A stretch of 64,000 bases of DNA, taken from the NCBI GenBank assembly GCA_024697945.1, contig JAILRU010000031.1, positions 1 through 64,000 of the forward strand, in the 5' to 3' direction. The notes under the pieces are model-generated. The model did no database searches, was not told the DNA's origin, and saw only the letters and a list, made by a program, of their open reading frames with translations. This document shows, one piece after another, positions 27,503-36,742 of this stretch; position 1 is the first letter of the stretch, and each line of letters begins with the position of its first letter. The position numbers were made by a program, and so were the translations under genes. Origin of the DNA: Bacteroidaceae bacterium (GTDB lineage Bacteria; Bacteroidota; Bacteroidia; Bacteroidales; Bacteroidaceae).

Positions 27503-28231
27503 CTATGCCAACACCTCCCGTAGTACGGAGAGTGAGCGCAGGTTGCGGAACTCGGGTACGTGCAATTGGTAATAGAGGGTCAGCACGTCCAGTATGCGGG
27601 TCCGCTGTTGGCGTGTGAGGCGGAATTTGTGCATATTCCGCAAGTTCATCCGAAGAAGTTTTGGCAGTATGGCTGCTTCCTCACCTTTGAGGAAGGAGCT
27701 ATGCGGCGGTTCTGTGTAGGTGACAATGCTGTCACGCAGGTCGAAGTACGGCAGGCTTTCCTTGTCTTTTATGTTTGGCCAGAAGCCCAAGTAATGTGTC
27801 AGACGGATGAGGAAGGCTACATGGAAATTAGCCAGTCCCTCGTTGGCAGCATCGAGCCATTGCAAGCTATATTGTAAATAATGATAGAGTTCGGCATTCT
27901 GTATCTCACTGCGCAGAGCACCGTGCAGGAACTCCGACAGGAACAATGCCACTGTCTCCTTGATGGGGTGGTAGGGTAGGGAGGTGTAGCAGTGGGCAAG
28001 ATGCAGCTCCTGAATCTTTTGTAGCGATGCCGAGGGACGGAAATCGAACACCAGTTCAACGATATTGAGGGGACGCAGTAATGTTATGTGCAGGCCGCCT
28101 TTGCGTTGCTGTCGGCGGTCGCGCACCTTGAATGGCAAGCTGCCGTGCGACAGGGTGAAGATAACCACGATGGCGCTGTCGTCGTTGTAGCGGTTATAGT
28201 GCAGTACGATGCCTTGTGTTGTCTCAACCAT
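27503..28231 (-). CDS. recO: DNA repair protein RecO
   Basis: The 242-residue protein starts MVETTQGIVLHYNRYNDDS, the usual RecO N-terminus (OB fold), followed by HGSLPFKVRDRRQQRKGG and helical domain segments such as LTHYLGFWPNI. RecO loads RecA onto SSB-coated single-stranded DNA with RecR. The frame is open further upstream to an ATG at 28291, but that part translates dispersed repeat DNA (positions 28231-28248 match the M16 insert), so I place the start at 28231. No cysteine zinc site is evident. Confidence 0.93.
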   Translation of the reverse strand: MVETTQGIVLHYNRYNDDSAIVVIFTLSHGSLPFKVRDRRQQRKGGLHITLLRPLNIVELVFDFRPSASLQKIQELHLAHCYTSLPYHPIKETVALFLSEFLHGALRSEIQNAELYHYLQYSLQWLDAANEGLANFHVAFLIRLTHYLGFWPNIKDKESLPYFDLRDSIVTYTEPPHSSFLKGEEAAILPKLLRMNLRNMHKFRLTRQQRTRILDVLTLYYQLHVPEFRNLRSLSVLREVLA

Positions 28232-28325
28232 AAAGACCCCCTCTAACTTTTGCCCTCCGTCGCATATGCTCCCCAATTGCTCTGCTACCATCAGGCAATT
28301 GCCCGTGAATGGGGAGGATTTTTTT
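28231..28325. repeat. Dispersed G/C-block repeat at the recO start
   Basis: TAAAGACCCCCTCTAACT (28231-28248) is an exact inverted-orientation copy of 11107-11124. After it, CTCCCCAATTGC (about 28270-28281) and GCAATTGCCCGTGAATGGGGAG (about 28295-28316) form an imperfect inverted repeat ending in a T-rich run. This may be a folded element or an old terminator. Confidence 0.6.
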
Positions 28326-28418
28326 GTTTACTAACATACAAAGTTAGTTATAAAGTGCCAATCTAGAGGTATGAAACAGGAAAAATTCATGTTAAGTGAC
28401 ATTTTTCCTTGATTTTAT

Positions 28419-28449
28419 TTTGCCAGTCTCAGAAATTGTTATACCTTTG
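28419..28449 (+). promoter_or_regulatory. Promoter of tRNA-Glu and probably rpsT
   Basis: TTTG at 28419-28422, a 19-bp spacer and TACCTTTG at 28442-28449. The tRNA begins 54 bp downstream. Confidence 0.8.
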
Positions 28450-28502
28450 CACCCGCAATTGAGCCCCCATGCTCAAAAGCACAGGCTAAAAGCCAGGGGT
28501 AG

Positions 28503-28577
28503 GGTCCCTTCGTCTATCGGTTAGGACGAGAGATTTTCATTCTCTAAAGAGGAGTTCGACTCTCCTAGGGACTACCA
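28503..28577 (+). tRNA. tRNA-Glu (anticodon TTC)
   Basis: The acceptor stem is GGTCCCT (28503-28509) with AGGGACT (28567-28573), including one G-U pair. It has an anticodon arm AGAGA-TTTTCAT-TCTCT with TTC in the loop, a T arm AGGAG-TTCGACT-CTCCT, and an encoded CCA (28575-28577). Length is 75 nt including CCA. Confidence 0.96.
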
Positions 28578-28626
28578 AAAAGTTGAAAAATTGAAAAGTT
28601 AAAATAATAATATAAGAAATAATAAG

Positions 28627-28881
28627 ATGGCAAATCACAAATCATCATTGAAGCGCATTCGTCAGGAGGAGAAGAGAAGACTCCACAACAGATACTACGC
28701 AAAGACCATGCGTAACGCAGTGCGCAAGCTTCGTGCTACGACCGACAAGGCCGCAGCCATTGAGATGTATCCCAGCGTTCAGAAGGCTCTTGACAAGTTG
28801 GCAAAGATCAACGTCATTCACAAGAACAAGGCTTCCAATCTGAAGAGCAAGTTGGCAAAGTACATTCAGAAGCTCGGCTAA
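28627..28881 (+). CDS. rpsT: 30S ribosomal protein S20
   Basis: The 84-residue protein [20 protein letters not shown] ... [19 protein letters not shown] is canonical S20: a basic, helical protein of the small subunit. It follows tRNA-Glu by 49 bp and is ended by a strong terminator. Convergent with gyrB. Confidence 0.98.
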   Translation: MANHKSSLKRIRQEEKRRLHNRYYAKTMRNAVRKLRATTDKAAAIEMYPSVQKALDKLAKINVIHKNKASNLKSKLAKYIQKLG

Positions 28882-28912
28882 AAAAGCCAAATCTTTTCGC
28901 TATAACGGATAA

Positions 28913-28940
28913 AGGCAGCTCATCGAGCTGCCTTTTTTTT
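28913..28940 (+). terminator. Terminator after rpsT
   Basis: AGGCAGCTC (28913-28921) pairs with GAGCTGCCT (28925-28933) and is followed by a run of eight or more T. Confidence 0.92.
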
Positions 28941-28941
28941 T

Positions 28942-31062
<2,121 letters not shown>

Positions 31063-31078
31063 TTCTTTTTTTCGCCTA

Positions 31079-31109
31079 CAAAGGTACAACATTTTTTTCA
31101 TATTTGCAA
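31079..31109 (-). promoter_or_regulatory. gyrB promoter
   Basis: On the minus strand TACCTTTG is at 31086-31079 and TTG at 31109-31107, with a 20-bp spacer. The leader to the GTG start is about 65 nt. Confidence 0.75.
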
Positions 31110-31300
31110 GCAAAAAGGAAAAAATATAGGGCAAAGCCCTATATCGAGGTTCTATAAATACTTTATTCGGCTCATTAGTAAATTCCCGTGTTTGTAAGCC
31201 TAAGTCATACCACTTATCACAAGAACTATCGTTATTACAAACATCCAAAAGCAAAAACACCGGCTTTTCAAGCCTAAAAAATTCTTGAACTCTGAAAACT

Positions 31301-31342
31301 GTTATGGTTTTCGTTTTCGTTTTGGTTTTCGTTATGGTTTTT
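31301..31342. repeat. GTTTTCGTTTTC-type hexamer repeat
   Basis: Imperfect GGTTTTC / GTTTTC units flanked by direct copies of GTTATGGTTTT at 31301 and 31331. The 31087-31632 gap has no credible gene; apart from three repeat blocks I see nothing in it. Confidence 0.7.
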
Positions 31343-31421
31343 GTGTAAATATAAACACCTGGCAAAGAAAATTTACAGGGTGTAAAGATTTTTTTCTTAA
31401 GTTTCAGATTTAAGACTCCCC

Positions 31422-31480
31422 CTTTAACTCCTCTTTTAACTTCCCTTTTAACTTCCCTTTTAACTTCCCATTAACTTCCT
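31422..31480. repeat. TTTTAACTTCCC repeat
   Basis: About five copies of (C)TTTTAACTTCC, the same family as at the gyrB start, in the intergenic gap. Confidence 0.8.
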
Positions 31481-31571
31481 CCAAAAATCAAAATCTCCCG
31501 ATGAAATGGGCAAATAAGGGCACTTCTTGTCTCTGTCTGTGTTCCATTTGGGGCAAAAATATTCCCCCCGT

Positions 31572-31614
31572 TCAGAGGGGGGACAGAGGGGGAACAGAGG
31601 GGGAACAGAGGGGC
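31572..31614. repeat. ACAGAGGGGGA 11-bp repeat
   Basis: Three to four copies of an 11-bp ACAGAGGGGGA unit lie just downstream of the BspA-like gene on the minus strand. Confidence 0.75.
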
Positions 31615-31632
31615 TCCAGAGAGGGAGGCTCT

Positions 31633-32376
31633 TTACTTCACGATGGCGTTGAAGTTGACGTCTTCAGCTTTTTTGTTAAATTCTTCGATGAAAAATTCAC
31701 TCCATGCAGGGTTCTCCAAATAGCCCTTTGCACCTTTCGGAACGTAGAGTGTGCACCATGTGCGGTCCACTTTCGTGAATGCGGTCATTTCGCATTCGGG
31801 TGCAGTTGCGGGGAAGCAGTAGATGGAGATAAGAGAATTGCAGCGTGAGAAAGCCTCTTCGCCGACAGCTGTTATGCTGGAGGGGATGACGACGCCCTGG
31901 AGTGACGAACATCCGTAGAATGTCTCGTCTTCAATGACGGGTAGTCCTTGAGGCAGAATCATTTGTGACAATGAGGAGCATCCTTCGAAGGCTCCCATGC
32001 CAATTTCCTTGACGCTTGTCGGTATGGTGAGGTTCACGATGGCGCTGCAGCCGTAGAAAGCGTAGCTCTTTATCGACGTGATGCTATTGGGGATGGTGAC
32101 CGACGTGAGGGAAGAACAGTCGCGGAAAGCATATTCGCCGATAGATACCACGTTGAAATTCTTGCCGTTGTATGTCACCTGGGCCGGTATGGTGATGGCT
32201 CCGGTATAAGCTGTGCTGTTCTGGTCTGAGAACACTTTGTTTGACACTTGTAGTTCCGTGGCGGAGATACGGCAATAGTAGATGCCATCGACTTCACAAT
32301 CGTAGGCTGTTGCGTAGGGTGTGACGGTAAAAAGTGCGGCCACAGTAGCGATGAGTGCAATGAGATGCTTCTTCAT
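31633..32376 (-). CDS. Small BspA-like leucine-rich-repeat secreted protein
   Basis: The 247-residue precursor has a signal peptide (MKKHLIALIATVAALFTVTP). It has about five LRR_5 repeats of the form F-x-C-SSL-x-SVTIPNSIT-x-I-x-x-YAF (residues about 85-195; for example YAFRDCSSLTSVTIPNSITS and AFEGCSSLSQMILPQGLP), then a short tail without the usual sorting end. BspA-type repeats make curved surfaces that bind host matrix or other bacteria. A -7 element lies upstream and the gene is divergent from the truncated regulator. No partner gene is obvious. Confidence 0.88.
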   Translation of the reverse strand: MKKHLIALIATVAALFTVTPYATAYDCEVDGIYYCRISATELQVSNKVFSDQNSTAYTGAITIPAQVTYNGKNFNVVSIGEYAFRDCSSLTSVTIPNSITSIKSYAFYGCSAIVNLTIPTSVKEIGMGAFEGCSSLSQMILPQGLPVIEDETFYGCSSLQGVVIPSSITAVGEEAFSRCNSLISIYCFPATAPECEMTAFTKVDRTWCTLYVPKGAKGYLENPAWSEFFIEEFNKKAEDVNFNAIVK

Positions 32377-32465
32377 TTTATGGTTTTAACTTAATTGTTA
32401 TTTGAATACGTATTTTATATATGTTTTGTTGGGGTAGTTTTTTGTCCTTTATGAACATTTGGCGG

Positions 32466-32473
32466 CAAAGGTA
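32466..32473 (-). promoter_or_regulatory. -7 element of the BspA-like gene
   Basis: TACCTTTG on the minus strand, about 90 bp before the start codon. I do not see a clear -33 box at normal spacing. Confidence 0.5.
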
Positions 32474-32648
32474 CAAAATATTGTTCAAACACCATTCATT
32501 TTTTTCTAAAAATTTTTGTTCCTGTCGAAAAAAGTTTTTGAGGGCTCAAAATTGCAGATAAATTGGAAGAAAAAAATGGCTCACTATTAAATTCTTGTGT
32601 TTGCTTACAGATTGTAATTTTTTTGTCCTTTCATATAATACTTTATAT

Positions 32649-32656
32649 TATTTTTG
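32649..32656 (+). promoter_or_regulatory. -7 element of the regulator remnant
   Basis: TATTTTTG at 32649-32656, with TTTG at 32622-32625 at a somewhat long 23-bp spacing. It places the transcript start after any start codon upstream of about 32663. Confidence 0.45.
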
Positions 32657-32668
32657 CACCCGGAAATT

Positions 32669-33502
32669 ATGAAAATGATATGCGACTGCACAACATCATA
32701 TTTCTTGGTTTGGCTGCCAGCCTGCTTGCCTCCTGCTCGGGGACAGGCCGTCCTGGTCATGTCAGCCAGCCTTCAGGAAACACTCGACCGCGAACTCATG
32801 AAGTGTCAGGCCCAGGAATATGCCGGCCGTTACCACGAGCAGGAACAACAACTGGCCTTGAGCAAGGAACAGGCAGAAAGACAGCGTCTGAAGTTCCTGA
32901 CCTTCGGACTGGCGGCCATTCTCCTGCTTACTGCCGTGTTCGTCGCCATCCTGTTCCGTCAGATGATAGCCATCCGCAGGAAGAACGCGGCGTTGTCGCG
33001 CGAAATCACCGAACTCATCGAGGTACACGAGAACTATATGTTGTCCTACAGCGATGAGACCTCCAACAAAATCCAGCAGCAGCAGGCCCGGCTGTCCGAC
33101 ATGTCCAACGAGGAACTGTTCAAATTCCTCCGTATGGCCATCATTAGCGAACATCTTTTCCTGAATCCCCTCCTCGACCGCCAGCAACTGATGGAGCGTT
33201 TCCACCTGTCGAAAGACCGCATCGGAGCAGCCTTCTCACAGGGTAGCCGCTACGTCTCGCTGAAAGATTTCCTGAACAATATACGTCTCCAGTATGCTGC
33301 GAAGATGCTTATCGCACATCCTGAGATGACGATAACCGATGTAGCTTCGTCCAGCGGTTTCTCCAGCAGCAGCATATTTGCCCGCAATTTCAAACAACGC
33401 TTTGCCCTCACGCCTACTGAATTTAGGGAGCCGAAAGGCAGAAAAACGTCACTTGAAGGATATGAAAACGATAACATCAACAACCCCAATCCAGAATGTT
33501 AA
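32669..33502 (+). pseudogene. Truncated membrane AraC-type regulator with a frameshifted lipoprotein start
   Basis: The C-terminal 180 residues are intact: a coiled segment (HEQEQQLALSKEQAERQRL), one membrane segment (FLTFGLAAILLLTAVFVAILF), a cytoplasmic helix and an AraC HTH domain (LQYAAKMLIAHPEMTITDVA, FSSSSIFARNFKQRF). Full-length relatives in Bacteroidetes have a long periplasmic TPR sensor before the membrane segment. Here that sensor is missing. In the other frame, an ATG at 32680 gives a perfect lipoprotein signal (MRLHNIIFLGLAASLLASCSG), one base out of frame with the HTH part. A deletion plus frameshift is the likely history. A shorter product from ATG 32669 or 32759 is still possible. 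It lies directly upstream of the pilus-like cluster. Confidence 0.7.
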
Positions 33503-33572
33503 TAAATCTTAACGTGGGTAGGTTAAATCTAAAAATAGTTAAAAATTTCATAAATAACAAGGCAGAAAAGTT

Positions 33573-33610
33573 ACTACCTTTGGTAGTTTCCATAAATAAT
33601 TGTACCTTTG
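33573..33610 (+). promoter_or_regulatory. Promoter of the pilus-like cluster with an inverted repeat on the -33 box
   Basis: TTTG at 33579-33582 and TACCTTTG at 33603-33610 are 20 bp apart. The -33 box is the centre of a perfect inverted repeat, ACTACC-TTT-GGTAGT (33573-33587), which is a good candidate operator. Confidence 0.7.
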
Positions 33611-33625
33611 CACCCGTTTGAGACT

Positions 33626-35323
33626 ATGCGTACGTGCATGTGTATATATAATAAAAAATACAGCTCACGTCTTGCGACGGTGATAGTAGCTTTGACGATG
33701 TCTTTCTTTGGCATCGGAGAGGTTGCTGCATTGCCTTTAGCTTTGCCTGCTAAGGTCGATACCACCGTATATCACCCCTATTCTTATGTCCGCTTCGTCA
33801 GCGGTAGGGATTCCTTGAAGATGACCGACGAGGAGTTCTTCGACATCGCTGGTAAAGTGATTTTCCCCATCAACAAATGGACTTTGCCCAAGCGCGATTC
33901 GCTCATCATGCAGTTGGAGCAGGAAGTGTTCCCGCTCATCAACCGCGACTCGTTGGAGCTTGTTTACATTATGCTGCGCGGTGCTGCCTCGCCAGAGGGT
34001 CCCACCCGTTTCAACAAGTTCCTCGGTGAGAAGCGTGCCGAGACGATGCTCAACTTCATCAAGGAGAACCTCACTATCCCAGACGATGGAAGCTTCGACA
34101 TGGAAATAGATATAGAGGACTATCGCACTTTGTGTCTGATGATGCGCCGTCAGGGCGATAAGGACTATGGCTATGTCCAGACCTTGTGCGACCAGTATCT
34201 CCCGAAAAAGCAGATTGACAAGCTGAAGGCGACGTTGCGCGCTGCCCGTCAGGGTACCCTTTGGCTCCGCCTCTTCCGCGAGTACTTCCCCCGTCTTCGT
34301 GCTGCCCGCATCGTATTCTTCTTCCGTGCACCAAGGACCTATGCACCCAGGGTTATTCCAGAGACACCTATACCAGAGGTTCCTGTCACTCCCTTCGAGG
34401 TTGAGGAGAAACCCGTCAAGCCCGAAACGCCAACAGTTGTGCAGCCAGTAGCTGTGACGCCTGTGGTAGTGCCGCCTGTGGTTGAAATCGTGAAACCTGA
34501 GGAACCCGAAGTGGTGGTTCCAGAAACTCCAGTTATTCCCGATACTCCGGTTGTCTCCGTTGACTCCGTTGTGATGCGCTATCCGCGTCGTGAGCTGCTG
34601 TCGGTCAAGACCAACATGCTGCTCTACGGTGTTTATATGCCTGGCGGCTATAACAAGTGGTGCCCCATCCCCAACGTAGCCATTGAGTACTACCCCCTGC
34701 GCGGCCATTTCACCTATGGTGCATCGTTCGACTTCCCCTGGTGGCAGAACTATTGGGGACACAAGTACTTCCAGGTGCGCAACTACCAGTTGGAGGCCCG
34801 CTACTATCTCCGCAAAGGTAACATCGAGCTTCGTCCCGAGGGCAAGGGTGCAGCTTACAAGGGCTTATATTTCCAGGCCTATGGACATGCCACAATCTTC
34901 GGCATCTGCTTCGACAAAGACCACGGCTATATGGGCGAAGGCGGCGGCGGCGGACTCGGAATAGGCTATGTCTTGCCTCTTTCCAAGAAGGGACACTGGC
35001 GTCTGGAGTTCCAGCTGCAGGCAGGACTCTTCTTCTGCAAGTACGATCCCTACCAGTTCGAGAACCTCGTCAATCCCGACTTCCACGACAATCGCTACTA
35101 CTACAGGTGGACGCTGGAGCCGGGCCTCTTCAAGAAGCGCCAGTACAAGACCACATGGATAGGTCCTACCAGATTAGGTATTACCCTGAGTTATGATCTC
35201 CTCTACCGCAAGGCCCGCAATAAGACAGACGGGACAAGCTATCCGAAGGAGACCGACCCCACAAGGCACTACAATCCTCTTGTGCCTTATGAAAAAGAGA
35301 GAAAGGGGGCTGGGAATGATTAA
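33626..35323 (+). CDS. OmpA-like / DUF3575 protein of a pilus-like cluster
   Basis: The 565-residue protein has an N-terminal signal peptide (LATVIVALTMSFFGIGEVAA). Next is an OmpA-like part (MLRGAASPEGPTRFNKFLGEKRAETML, about residues 115-140) that may bind peptidoglycan, and a Pro/Val-rich linker (about residues 235-315). The C-terminal DUF3575 domain contains TNMLLYGVYMPGGYNKWCPI and many alternating aromatic strands, probably an outer-membrane barrel. DUF3575 genes stand first in many Bacteroidales fimbrillin clusters and are thought to serve assembly or anchoring. I use ATG 33626; the frame upstream overlaps the promoter. It overlaps the DUF5119 start by 8 bp. Confidence 0.82.
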   Translation: MRTCMCIYNKKYSSRLATVIVALTMSFFGIGEVAALPLALPAKVDTTVYHPYSYVRFVSGRDSLKMTDEEFFDIAGKVIFPINKWTLPKRDSLIMQLEQEVFPLINRDSLELVYIMLRGAASPEGPTRFNKFLGEKRAETMLNFIKENLTIPDDGSFDMEIDIEDYRTLCLMMRRQGDKDYGYVQTLCDQYLPKKQIDKLKATLRAARQGTLWLRLFREYFPRLRAARIVFFFRAPRTYAPRVIPETPIPEVPVTPFEVEEKPVKPETPTVVQPVAVTPVVVPPVVEIVKPEEPEVVVPETPVIPDTPVVSVDSVVMRYPRRELLSVKTNMLLYGVYMPGGYNKWCPIPNVAIEYYPLRGHFTYGASFDFPWWQNYWGHKYFQVRNYQLEARYYLRKGNIELRPEGKGAAYKGLYFQAYGHATIFGICFDKDHGYMGEGGGGGLGIGYVLPLSKKGHWRLEFQLQAGLFFCKYDPYQFENLVNPDFHDNRYYYRWTLEPGLFKKRQYKTTWIGPTRLGITLSYDLLYRKARNKTDGTSYPKETDPTRHYNPLVPYEKERKGAGND

Positions 35324-36545
35324 GATATTCAGCCTCATTAGGCCCATCAAGCCCATTAAGCCTATTAAGCCTATCAAGCCCATCATCTTGATAAGCTTCA
35401 TTGGTATGATGGCGCTTTCCGGCTGTCGCCGCGAGCCGCCCCTCTACCTCTATGGAAATACAATCATCGAATGGCCCATCGTGGAACTGCGCCTTGACGT
35501 ATATTGGAACTATGAGCTCAACCTTGGTATCAACTACAACTGGCGTGAAGAGTGGTTCTACGGATGGGATGACAGAGACAGGGAAATCTTCGGTGAGCTG
35601 GAGTACGACATACCTAACAAGTTCTTCATGCGACGCTATTTCACAGGAGACATACCCTTCGGAAAGCGCATCTATAAGCGTGAGGACTATGTCACGGGAA
35701 GAAGTTTCCGCAGCTCCTACGACTGGGGCTTCTGGGACATCCTGGTGTGGAACGATATAGAGACAATCGACGGTGTACAGAGCTTGCACTTCGACGAGCC
35801 TGCAGATATCAACAAAGAGATAGTTGCGTACACCAACCAGACGATGAACACGGTGCGCTACCACTCCCCCAAATACCAGAACTCGTTCTGGCAGCCCGAG
35901 CAGCTCTTCTCAGCCATCGAGCAGGGAATCGAGATAAACAGGGACCTCACGGGCTTCGAATATAATGAAAAGGAAAACATCTGGGTGAAAATGCTCGACA
36001 TGATGCTTGAACCCATCACATATATCTACTTGCCGCAGGTTATCCTGCACAAGAACAACGGCCGTATCACTTCCGTGCCTGGCATAGCCAACCTCTCTGG
36101 TATGGCACGTAGTACAAGCCTCAATACCGGCATTGCCGGCAAAGATGCCATTGCCGTGAACTTCGGCGTGAGAATGAAGAATGATAAAGAATTTAAGAAC
36201 GGAGAGATAGTCGATATCATCGGTGGACGATTGATGACCTTCGGCATCTGCGGCCTGAACGCCAACCGCGTCTCACGTGCCGACGAATATGTTGACGAGG
36301 AGCGTCACTATCTCGATGTGCAGATGCAGTTCTACAATGGTATGGACTCGACCCTCGTGTTCGATGTCACCGATCAGGTGCGCCAGCGCTACAAAGGCGG
36401 CGTCATCACCGTGGAACTGGATTTGGATACCGTACCCATCCCCAAGCGTAAGGGCGGCAGCGGCTTCAACGCAGTGGTGAAGGACTTCGAAGACGGAGGA
36501 ACCTGGGAGATTGATTTTGGCGACAATAACGACAATTCGGAATAA
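35316..36545 (+). CDS. DUF5119 lipoprotein of a pilus-like cluster
   Basis: The 409-residue precursor starts at ATG 35316 (AAGGGGG upstream). Its leader is IRPIKPIKPIKPIKPI followed by ILISFIGMMALSGC, with a lipobox Cys at about residue 33. The (PIK)n stretch is a translated 9-bp repeat. The mature part (EPPLYLYGNTIIEWPIVELR ... YTNQTMNTVRYHSPKYQN) matches the DUF5119 family that accompanies fimbrillin genes. It is probably an outer-membrane lipoprotein needed for pilus assembly or forming a minor subunit; the exact role is unknown. No TR-type cleavage site is obvious. Confidence 0.8.
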   Translation: MIKIFSLIRPIKPIKPIKPIKPIILISFIGMMALSGCRREPPLYLYGNTIIEWPIVELRLDVYWNYELNLGINYNWREEWFYGWDDRDREIFGELEYDIPNKFFMRRYFTGDIPFGKRIYKREDYVTGRSFRSSYDWGFWDILVWNDIETIDGVQSLHFDEPADINKEIVAYTNQTMNTVRYHSPKYQNSFWQPEQLFSAIEQGIEINRDLTGFEYNEKENIWVKMLDMMLEPITYIYLPQVILHKNNGRITSVPGIANLSGMARSTSLNTGIAGKDAIAVNFGVRMKNDKEFKNGEIVDIIGGRLMTFGICGLNANRVSRADEYVDEERHYLDVQMQFYNGMDSTLVFDVTDQVRQRYKGGVITVELDLDTVPIPKRKGGSGFNAVVKDFEDGGTWEIDFGDNNDNSE

Positions 36546-36649
36546 CGAAAATTCGTAATCACGCAATATCGAAAATGGCTCTAATAAATAATAAGCAATA
36601 AGAAAAAGAAAAATTAAAGAAAAAGAAATATTAACCAACAAAAACTACA

Positions 36650-36718
36650 ATGCCACCCGAATTTAAAAAAGCTAACAAGAAACAGAAAACAAACAAGAAA
36701 AGAAAAATCATTTTTTAA
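36650..36718 (+). other. Possible 22-residue lysine-rich leader ORF
   Basis: ATG at 36650 opens a 22-residue frame, MPPEFKKANKKQKTNKKRKI then IF and TAA, 25 bp before the fimbrillin gene. It has 10 Lys or Arg. It may be chance in A-rich DNA or a leader peptide. Confidence 0.25.
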
Positions 36719-36742
36719 TAACAATTTAATTTATATTTATTT

